Source: Symbiodinium natans (lineage: Eukaryota; Sar; Dinophyceae; Suessiales; Symbiodiniaceae). Taken from it: a stretch of DNA of 64,000 nt. A program made the position numbers and the translations under genes. The notes under the pieces were generated by a model. That model ran no database searches. It was not told the origin of the DNA and worked only from the letters and a program-made list of their open reading frames with translations. The DNA is taken from the NCBI GenBank assembly GCA_905221605.1, contig CAJNDS010002206.1, positions 477,226-541,225 of the forward strand, written 5' to 3'. This document shows, piece by piece, positions 55,531 through 64,000 of this stretch (positions within the stretch are counted from its first letter, which is position 1; the number at the start of each line of letters is the position of its first letter).

Positions 55531-57152
55531 CTTGGAACGTCCAGGACTGACAAGATTCCTTCGTCCCAGGTGGATGAGGCTGACTGGGATGGCCTGTCAG
55601 GGACGCCCCACTTCCAAGCACCGCTGCGGCAGTGGGACATGCGACTCATGCGACCGTCAACATGCGGTAAAGCAATATAAAGCAATGTAGCAGAGGGGGT
55701 AAAGGTGATGAACCACTGAGGTGACAGCTCCTGAAGATGCCGAACCAGCCAGTGCCAGCCTGCTCAACGGCATCTACACGGTCCCATGGGGGAGGGGGGG
55801 CGGGGGAGTCAGTTAGCAGCAAATTTACCAGGACTGCACGACAGCCTTGGTGGGTCACCAGATGCTCGCTGTGGACTGTATGGAGTATTGATTCCTTACC
55901 CTTAACACCTCAAGAGCAGACTTCACCGATGGCAGCTGCAACTCTCAAGCACAACAGGCGTAGACACCACGATAAGGGTTGGCAACCATGAGCCGTTGCA
56001 GACAACGCACCCAAAAACCTAACCCCGGAAACTGCCCTGAAGTCCTAAGTTGAGGCAACGAGCTATGATCCTTTGGTTGGCATTGCTTCGTAAGTCAGCG
56101 TTGATGAGTCTCGCCTCATCCAGTGACCGGCGATGTTTTTTGAATGCTTTACCACTGAGTGATATCTTATGGGGATCAATGCTCAGAACCCCTAAGCCTG
56201 AATCGTATGGATGGCAACAGAGTGAGTAGGGCTTAGGCCGCCTCGTGAAGAGCCCCACATGGCGCGGCTCTGTGCGCTCGCTGCATGGCTTTGGTTCTCA
56301 GGTACCCTCTTTGGGGCTGCAGGGTCGGTTGGCAAGTGACCAGCGGTTGCTCGATTGTGGGTACCTTCAGTCTGCAATGGGAAGTGCTTGAAGACTACAG
56401 GTGCGATTGTTCTAGACAAGGGGCTGGGAAAAATCTTTCAAAACTACTTTAACGTAGAACAATCGCTGCATGTCCAGCAGGCTCTGGTCGGGGTGGATAC
56501 TCAGTTCAAAGCCCCTGATCACGTCGAAATGGGCCAAGCTGTTTGGATTGATGGGTTTCCGGAAGCTGCTGTACTTCTCTGAGGGAAGATGTCGCGTGCA
56601 ATGCAGGCGCAGCGAAGCAGCCGGATCTTGACTTGGGCGCTCTCTTCGAAGGCCATTGGACTTGTGGCTTGCTGCCCTCGAGAGCCCCTCTCAGCAGGCC
56701 TGGGAGCGCTGCAGAATACCGGCAAGGGCGGCAAAGGCGCCGACCCGGTGTTGCAAAATGTGGCTCCTTGTTTCAGCTTGATGTCTCAATTTGTCTCACG
56801 CGCTTCGAAGAGTGCCCCGAAAGGATCACCGCGCGCAGACGCCTGCCCCGCTGGTCAGTCTCCCGTCCCCAAGCTGGAGCGACTGCAGCGTTTGTGACTG
56901 ATTTCTGTTTGCTTCTGTTGAGTTGAAGGGGACAAGCAGCAAAAGCAAAGAAGCACGCCGGGTCGTGAGCCAGGACCAACATTCACGCATGACTGCCAAC
57001 GGCTGTGGTCCGCAGGGCCTGGTGGTGAAGGCAGCGCTTGCACATTGCGCGTTCGCATGCCCATACTGACCTAAAGGGGTGTGGCGACACAGCGTTGGGC
57101 ATGGGTGTGTGCGTGTGCGGGAGTGAGTGAGTGAAGTGGCCATATTTCCAGT
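55531..57152 (+). other. Weak exons only
   Basis: Possible exons are VDEADWDGLSGTPHFQAPL at about 55,571-55,640 and QPDLDLGALFEGHWTCGLL at about 56,620-56,680. Neither has firm borders. No recognisable domain. Confidence 0.3.
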
Positions 57153-57251
57153 GGGCAGTTCTCTAAACTAGGGTCCCTTTTGGGGCTCTGTTTTAAGGGT
57201 GCCATACTATAGATGGGACCCAAAACGGGACTCGAATCTAGAAAGCTACCC
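57153..57251 (-). mobile_element. MITE-like element, copy 2 (99 bp) with CCAGT duplication
   Basis: On the + strand it starts GGGCAGTTCTCTAAAC and ends GAAAGCTACCC. Reverse-complemented, it begins GGGTAGCTTTC and ends AGAACTGCCC, the same termini as the 35.36-kb element. CCAGT at 57,148-57,152 is repeated at 57,251-57,255 directly after the other end, a likely target-site duplication. Internal GGGTCCC/GGGACCC words are shared in style with copy 1. Confidence 0.65.
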
Positions 57252-57255
57252 CAGT

Positions 57256-58697
57256 GGCTGTCTCAGGAGCCGCATGGATTGTTTCGCTGCTGCAACAGTC
57301 GAAGGCCCAAGTATCGCGCGAGACGATGCTTGAGACCTTCTTGACATTGGTGATTCTTCATACCGGACCTCCAAGGGTCAGGAAGCTGACGAAGCTAACA
57401 TTGTTGAAGTTGGGAACCTGGCCAAGGCCACGATGTATGCTTTTCTGTATGCGGGACCTCACACGACTTCTGCGAGGAGACTGATAGTCAAAACGTGCCA
57501 TTCTGTTCCGTGCGTGGTCGTTGCGGTGCAAAGTCAGACATCGACCTGAATTGTGAGTTTGTCGCTGACAGGACGAGTTCTCCAAGTGCATGAAGGAAGC
57601 CGGAAACTGAATTCGAAAAGCACCGACACGGCTGGAAGCTTCTTAGCTGCGAGGGTCTGGCCATGCCGAGGTCTGCCAAACTCCGTTATCTGGAGAGCAT
57701 CAGGAGTGCAAGCAACAGGCGATTGATATGTTTTGATTTTGTTTGATTTCTTTTACGGGTTAGCTGTCAGTTTGAACGGTGTAACGATCTGAATCCTGGC
57801 AACATGTGTAGCACATGGAACAAATTGTAACAATGTCTGGCTCAGTGTGGTGCTTTCAACGGCCTTCGAATGAGATTCCTTTCGCCTCCAGGCCCAATCA
57901 TTCTCGTCAATGACGAAAGTCTTTGGCTCAGGCCACCAGAATTACACCAGAATTGCACCAGAAGCAATGCTGCAATGTCAGTGTCGTCAGTGACCCGGCA
58001 GCCTTGCCGCGACCTCTCTGAAGTGGTTTGATTTGCTCTAGCGTCTCTAGCGGGCTATAGCAGGGCTCACTTCTTGAGACCGTGCTTGGATTCCATCTCC
58101 CGGAGGCTTTCACAAAGCCTCTCAACAAGATTCCTGCCAATGCGTTCCCAAGGACGAGGCACCTGCAATTTGGGCAATGTTGGCAAATGTAAGCTGATGC
58201 CAGTCGTTCCCAGTGAAGGCAGGCCAGAAGCACAGCCGTTGACTCAGTTAGCCAACCTTTGCAGAGTGGTTCTACCATGCGCAGGGAAGGCTTGCCAAGT
58301 CAGGTGTGCGCTCGCGAGTTTGTGTGCGTGGGCTGGGTCGAGAAACCTTCTCCTGGATGCACTCTGTCAAGTAAAACTTTTGAACTCTGGTTGGCGTTTT
58401 TACCAACCGTTCTGCAGAAACACAAGGATTCCCAGCCTTACACCCTAGACTTCGTCTCATCGCCTGCCCCGCTTCCCCTCTTCGGGGGGCCCAAAGATGC
58501 GCACCTCTCTGTCAAGTTGGCTTTGGATTTTGGACATGAATTCCCAGAAAATATCCTTGCCAAAGACCCGTGACAGTGCCTTGTGTCTTGCGACGCTCGG
58601 CGTGGGCCTCGTTTGCAACTGAGGGCAGGAGCTGTCAGGGTTCTTTTAGTTCCCCAAACAGGAACCGTTTGGGGTCCTCTCCTCAGAAAGAAAAAGC
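57256..58697 (+). other. No supportable gene
   Basis: Frames of 60-120 codons overlap on both strands. None shows a recognisable domain or a matching donor-acceptor pair that I can defend. Confidence 0.4.
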
Positions 58698-61600
58698 GTC
58701 ACGCGCTTGGCCAGATGGGTGTCACGCGCTTCGGGCCTGTGGTCTCCCATGGTCTCCGATCATGAACACAATTGGGGCCATTGGGGCCGGGTGGGTGTCA
58801 CGCGCTCGGGCCTGTGGCTCTCATGGTCTCCGATCATGAGCACAATTGGGGACATTGGGGTCACGCGCTTCGGGCCTGTGGTCTCCCATGGTCTCCGATC
58901 ATGAGCTGGGTGGGTGTCACGCGCTCGGGCCTGTGGTCTCCCATGGTCTCCGATCATGAGCACAATTGGGGCTATTGGGGCCGGGTGGGTGTCACGCGCT
59001 CGGGCCTGCGGTCTCCCATGGTCTCCGATCATGAGCACAATTGGGGCCACTGGGGCCGGGCGGGTGTCACGCGCTCGGGCCTGTACGTGGTCTCCGATCA
59101 TGAGCACAATGGGGGCCAATTGGGGCCGGGTGGGTGTCACGCGCTTCGGGGCCTGTGGTCTCCATGGTCTCCGATCATGAGCACAATAGGGGCCAATTGG
59201 CGGGCGGGTGTCACGCGCTTCGGGCCTGTGGTCTCCCATGGTCTCCGATCATGAGCTGGGTGGGTGGCACGCGCTCGGGCCTGTGGTCGTGGGCGGGTGT
59301 CACGCGTTTGGGACCTGCGCTCTCCCACGGTCTCCGATCATGAGCACAATTGGGGGTCTCCCATGGTCTCCGATCATGAGCCGGGTGGGTGTCACGTGCT
59401 CGGGGGTGTCACGCGCTTCGGGCCTGTGGTCTCCCACGGTCTCCGATCATGAGCACAATTGGGGCTATTGGGGCCGGGTGGGTGTCACGCGCTCGGGCCT
59501 GCGGTCTCCCATGGTCTCCGATCATGAGCACAATTGGGGCCAATTGGGGGCGGGTGGGTGTCACGCGCTTCGGGGCCTGTGGTCTCCCACGGTCTCCGAT
59601 CATGAGCGCAATTGGGGCCATTGGGGCCGGGTGGGTGTCACGCGCTCGGGCCTGTGCTCTCCCACGTGGTCTCCGATCATGAGCACAATTGCGGCCAATT
59701 GGGGCCGGGTGGGTGTCACGCGCTTCGCGGCCTGTGGTCTCCATGGTCTCCGATCATGAGCGCAATAGGGGCCAATTGGCGGGCGGGTGTCACGCGCTTC
59801 GGGCCTGTGGTCTCCCATGGTCTCCGATCATGAGCTGGGTGGGTGTCACGCGCTCGGGCCTGTGGTCGTGGGCGGGCGTCACGCGTTTGGGACCTGCGGT
59901 CTCCCACGGTCTCCGGTCGTGAGCACAATTGGGGCCTCCCATGATCTCCGATCATGAGCCGGGTGGGTATCACGCGCTCGGGCCTGTGGTCGCTGGCGGG
60001 TATCACGCGTTTCGGGCCTGCGGTTTCGCACGGTCTCCGATCATGAGCACAATTGGGGCCATTGGGGGCCGGGTGAGTGTCACGCGCTTCGGGCCTGTGG
60101 TCTCCCATGGTCTCCCATGGTCTCCGATCATGAGCACGAATTCCGATCATGAGCACAATTGGGCCAATTGGGGGTACTGGAGCCTTGGGTGTCACGCGCT
60201 TCGGGCCTGTGGTTTTTCCCTCAGAATGGGGTCCGTGGTCTTTCATGGTCTCCTCATGAGCGCAATAGGGCCGGGTGGGTGTCACACGGTCCATGGTTTC
60301 CAGGGTCTGTGAAGTGACAGGGGTTGGGAGGGTGTCACGCGCTTGGGTCCGTGATCTCCACGGTCTCGGATCATGAGCGACAGGGTTCTCCATAGTCTCT
60401 AGGGTGTCACACGCTTGGGTTCATGGACTCCCATGATCTCCCAGCGCGAGCACAATCTCGGCGGGTGTCACGCGGTCCGGGTTCGGCTGGCTCTTCGTGG
60501 TCTCCGATCATGAGCGACAGGGGTTGGGAGGGTGTCGTGCGCTTGGTCCGTGGATTTCCGTGGTCTCCGATCATGAGCGCAATGGCTGGGCGGGTGTCGC
60601 GCGGTTCGGGTCCGTGATTTCCCATGGACTCCGATCATGAGCAACAAGCTTGGGAGGGTGTCGTGCGCTGGGTTCGTGGTCTCCCATGGTCTCCTCATGG
60701 GCGGGTGTCTCGCGATCCGGCTCCGTGGTGTCCCATGATCTCTGATCATGAGCGACAGGGGTTGAGAGGGTGTCGCGCGCCTGGACGGTCTCGCATGGTG
60801 AGCACAATGGGGCGGGTCACGCGGTTCGGGTCCGTGGTGAGTGGCAGGGGTTGGAGGAGAGGGTGTCACGCGCATGGGTTCGTGGTCTCCCAACATCTCC
60901 GATCATGAGCGCAATGGGGCCGGGCAGGTGTCGCGCGATTCGGGTCCGTGGTGAGCTACAGGCATTGGGAGGGCGTTCACGCGTTTGGGTCCGCGGTCTC
61001 CCACGGTCTCCGATCATGAGCGCAATGGGGCTGGCGGGTGTCACGCGGTCCGGGTTCGTGGTCTTTCGTGATCTCCGATCATGAGCGACAGGGGTTGAGA
61101 GGGTGTCGTGCGCTTGGATTCGTGGTCTCCATGGTATCCGACCATGAGCGCAATGGGCTGGGCGGGTGTCACGCGGTTCGGGTCCGTGGTGAGCGACAGG
61201 GACTGGGGGGGTGTCACGCGCTTGGGTCCGTGGTCTCCGATGGTCTCTGAGCACGCTGGGCGGGTGTCACGTGGTCCGGTTTCGTGGTCTGTCATGGTGT
61301 CCGATCATGAGTGAGAGGGGTTGAGAGGGTGTCACGCGCATGGGTTCGTGGTCTCCCAACATCTCCGATCATGAGCGCAATGGGGCCGGGCGGGTGTCAC
61401 GCGGTTCGGGTCCGTGGTGAGCTACAGGCATTGAGAGGGCGTTCACGCGTTTGGGTCCGCGGGCTCCCACGGTCTGGGATCACGAGCGCGTGCAGCAGGG
61501 CGGGCGGGTGTCACGCGGTCCGGGTCCGTGGTCTCCCGTGATCTCCGATCATGAGCGACAGGGGTTGAGGGTGTCACGCGCTTGGGTTCGTGGTCTCCCA

Positions 61601-61750
61601 TGGTCTCCGACCATGAGCGCAATGGGGCCGGGCGGGTGTCACGCGGTTCGGGTCCGTGGTGAGCGACAGGGACTGGGGGGGTGTCACGCGCTTGGGTCCG
61701 TGGTCTCCGATGGTCTCTGATCATGAGCGACAGGGGTTGAGAGGGGCGGA
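58698..61750. repeat. Three-kilobase minisatellite, units 55-76 bp
   Basis: The core unit is GTCACGCGCTTCGGGCCTG, then TGGTCTCCCATGGTCTCC, then GATCATGAGCACAATTGGGG and a GGCCGGGTGGGT linker. GATCATGAGC anchors recur at spacings of about 55-76 bp. Up to about 60.1 kb units carry the CACAATTGGGGCC part. After that, a variant family with GACAGGGGTTGGGAGGGTGTC takes over. Larger blocks are also repeated (for example around 58,861, 59,212 and 59,794). Frames up to 225 codons on either strand exist only because of the repetition. Confidence 0.97.
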
Positions 61751-61751
61751 G

Positions 61752-63225
61752 GCAGGGTGGACCCAGAATCAGAAAGAACATGCTCAGATGCATTTTTCAA
61801 AGCGGGCAAAATGCATTCGCGCAGCTTGCTCCTTCCACAACCCACAATCGAATTGAGTTAAAAGCTGATCTTTTGTCGCAAAGACAGAGGCTGCGTACAG
61901 AAGAAGCCTCTGTCCAAATGCATTTCTCGCCCGTGCTTTAATGCATTCAGCTGTTTTCGCCTTCTAAAAAGTGCACAAAAAGAGCACAGCGTTGCAAATG
62001 TGGCAAGCAAGACCAAATGCTTTTTTTAGGCCTGGCAAAATGCATTCGGGCAGCGCTTGGACATCCATGTCTATTGGTATTTTACGACCAACATTTCCCC
62101 GACATGCATCTGAGGGCATTCCACATGCATTTTTCGTCGCCCGAAAAACGCATTTGGCACTGGTTTCCTATCATGTTGCAATCTTGGGTTCTGCCGGCTC
62201 AGGACTTCTAAATTTCATGTCTTTCTGCGCGTAAGAACATCTAGAATCTATATATAGGATTTGAACGCGTTTAGAACCATAATCACCGTTTCGCAAAATT
62301 CCCGAAAAGGGGCCTAAAATTAGAAGCAACGTGCCCAGATGTATTTTGCAAAGCAGGCAAAATGCATTCGCGCAGCTTGCTCCTTCCAAAGCCACAACAA
62401 AAAACTCACTTGATAGCTGACTTTTGTGTCAAAGACAGAGGCCCCGTACGGAAGAAACCAAAGTCCGAATGCATTTTTCGCCTGTGCCCAAATGCATTCA
62501 GCTGTGTTCGGTTTGAAAAAGTGCAGAAAGAGCACGCGGCGTTGCAAATGTGGAAAGCAAGACCAAATGCGTTTTTCAGGCCTGGCAAAACGCATTCGGC
62601 AGCGTCTGGTCATCCATGTCTAGTCGGTTATCCTTGCTCCATTTCAGCATGAAAAACAAACGAAAACAAAGCAAAAGAATAGATTGGTGTTTTACGACCA
62701 ACATCTACCCGACATGCATTTCTAGGGCATTCCAAATGCATTTTTCGTTGCCCGAAGAATGCATTTGGCACTGGTTTCCTATCATGTTTAGTTTTGGTTT
62801 CTGCTGGCTCATGACGTATTCGATTCTTCTGATGCATAAAAGTAGCTATAGTAATTGAAAAACTTGTTTAGAACAATGTTCGACATTTTGCAGGAGTACC
62901 AAAACAGACCCAGAATCAGGAAGAACATGCTCAGGTGCATTTTTCAAAGTGGGCGAAATGCATTCGCGCAGCTTGCTCCTTCCACAACCACAATACAATT
63001 GAATTAAGAGTTGATCTTTTGTCGTAAAGACAAGCTGCGTACAGAAGAGGCGAATGCGCAACTGCTTTTTTCGCGCGTGCCTATATGCACTCAGCTTTTT
63101 TTGCCCTTGAAAAAGTACAGAAAGAGAGAGCATGGCGTTGAAAATGTAGAAAGCAAGACCAAATGCATTTTTCAGGCCTGGCAAAATGCATGTGGGCAGC
63201 GCTGGGACATCCATGTCGATCCCTC
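61752..63225. repeat. Tandem 550-600-bp satellite-like repeat, about 2.6 copies
   Basis: Copies begin near 61,765, 62,316 and 62,912. The landmark CATTCGCGCAGCTTGCTCC recurs at 61,814, 62,365 and 62,961 (periods 551 and 596). The third copy stops around the TTTTTCAGGCCTGGCAAAATG word. ATGCATTTTTC and its inverse GCAAAATGCATTCG occur many times inside each unit, giving multiple short palindromes around ATGCAT. No ORF is conserved among copies. Confidence 0.93.
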
Positions 63226-63675
63226 GTTTGGATTGGGAAAGGGTTGTTCCGACCCCTGGCAGCTCCAAAAAGAAGCTTGAAACCCACGCCTCCATACTGA
63301 GCCCAATTTTTCTGATTGTAAACTCGGCCTGCCGAGTTCTACGCGTCGCGTTATTGTTTCATGCCGCTTTCCCTTGATCTACAATCTTACTGTTTGGGGT
63401 CGTCGCCGGCGTAATTTTTTCATACTTTGCAATTTTGCTTTCTGTGTCCTTCGAAGCCTTAAGTCTTGGCCATTTGTTTCCTTATCTGTATTGTAGTTCT
63501 TTAGCCTGGCGAGATTGCGCGCCCGCTGCTGGGAAGTTTCTGTAAAGGCTATCCTGTGACTGAGCAATATCGAGCTTGAAGACTTGAGGGCTTAGCCCGG
63601 CTGTGATAGTAAAACAAAATAGTGCGCCCATGCGCGCGCGTGAGCGGGGGGCATGCGCACCGGTGTGGGCATGCG
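63226..63675. other. Non-repetitive spacer, no gene seen
   Basis: T-rich spacer without a convincing exon. GCATGCGCAC words repeat at 63,618-63,680 just before the GT microsatellite. Confidence 0.4.
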
Positions 63676-63679
63676 CACT

Positions 63680-63800
63680 GTTGTGTGTTTGTGTTTGTGT
63701 TTGTGTGTGTGTCTGTGTGTGTTTGTGTGTTTGTGTGTGTGTGTGTGTGTGTGTCTGCGTGTCTGTGTGTTTGTGTGTGTGTGTGTGTGCGTGTGTGCGC
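63680..63800. repeat. (GT)n microsatellite
   Basis: About 120 bp of TG repeats with TTTG and CTG interruptions. Confidence 0.97.
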
Positions 63801-63825
63801 TCAGTGATAGTTGATACTTCTTCAG

Positions 63826-63951
63826 TGAATGAGCTCAGGGGAGTACTTGGAAACTTTCTACAGACTGTACAACGAGTCCATGCTGGACACGCAGACTTTA
63901 GAGTCGCAGCTCTCCCAGTGGAAGGGCAAAGAGGCCAGGAACCCTGCGTAG
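63826..63951 (+). CDS. Candidate exon at the right edge
   Basis: After the acceptor CTTCTTCAG, ATG at 63,829 opens a frame of 40 residues to TAG: MSSGEYLETFYRLYNESMLD, then TQTLESQLSQWKGKEARN. A GT donor (CCTGC|GTAGAC) just before the stop suggests that the exon continues into a gene beyond the window. An alternative frame from AATGAG stays open to the window end, but its composition is less protein-like. Confidence 0.45.
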
Positions 63952-64000
63952 ACTCGGGTTTGATTTCGGAGCGCCACCACGCAACCCGACAGGCCGAGCT

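Noticed and set aside
57225-57245. tRNA T-arm-like word (GGGACTCGAATCTAG)
   Set aside because: It lies inside the MITE-like element. No A box, acceptor stem or anticodon arm can be drawn around it.
58772-60393. Open frames of up to 225 codons on both strands
   Set aside because: They lie entirely in the minisatellite, occur in several frames at once and merely repeat the unit.
58698-63225. CRISPR-like array
   Set aside because: The units are contiguous and of variable length, with no constant spacers between direct repeats. The host is eukaryotic and no cas genes are present.

Overview
The window reads as nuclear DNA of a dinoflagellate, most likely of the Symbiodinium-like (Suessiales) kind. 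The evidence is in the gene structure. Every gene I can reconstruct lies on the + strand and is cut into short exons by small introns. All introns end in AG, usually followed by G, but many start with GC or GA instead of GT. In the three best models I placed 39 introns by requiring protein-family continuity and reading phase: 14 GT, 19 GC and 6 GA. The sequence is also full of decamer tandem repeats, minisatellites and degenerate TTTAGGG-like tracts. I saw no bacterial features and no convincing rRNA, tRNA or CRISPR.

Left part (1-16 kb). An SLC35B-type nucleotide-sugar or PAPS transporter occupies about 1.1-4.5 kb. It is followed by a DExH-box RNA helicase that I can follow in phase through 18 exons from 5222 to 15096, plus an HA2-like exon at 15581-15647; its first exon carries seven 42-residue repeats. 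Two further genes lie inside helicase introns on the same strand. One is an intronless, secreted-looking LVIVD-repeat protein (7699-8745, in intron 7421-8936). The other is a complete 14-exon guanylate-binding-protein-like GTPase (11202-14395, in intron 10946-14491). This nested arrangement is the most striking feature of the window.

Middle part (16-34 kb). This holds exons of large coiled-coil or disordered proteins that I cannot name. A 636-bp unit containing one exon is present in three tandem copies (18.4-20.2 kb). A decamer array starts exactly at a GC splice donor (20.5 kb). Further on are an acidic-protein gene (27.6-29.4 kb), an 8-mer direct/inverted array (31.5-31.9 kb) and a phase-consistent small gene (32.9-33.8 kb).

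Right part (34-64 kb). Scattered candidate exons of unrecognised proteins include a BTB/POZ half-domain near 55.1 kb. There are two copies of a MITE-like element (35.4 and 57.2 kb), a G-run array (43.6-44.1 kb), a 3-kb minisatellite (58.7-61.75 kb), a 550-600-bp satellite-like tandem repeat (61.75-63.2 kb) and a GT microsatellite. The window ends in another exon.

Exon borders in the SLC35B-like, helicase and GTPase models come from phase and family continuity, not from transcripts. Outside these models and the intronless LVIVD gene, listed exons are supported only by an open frame, plausible splice sites and protein-like composition.
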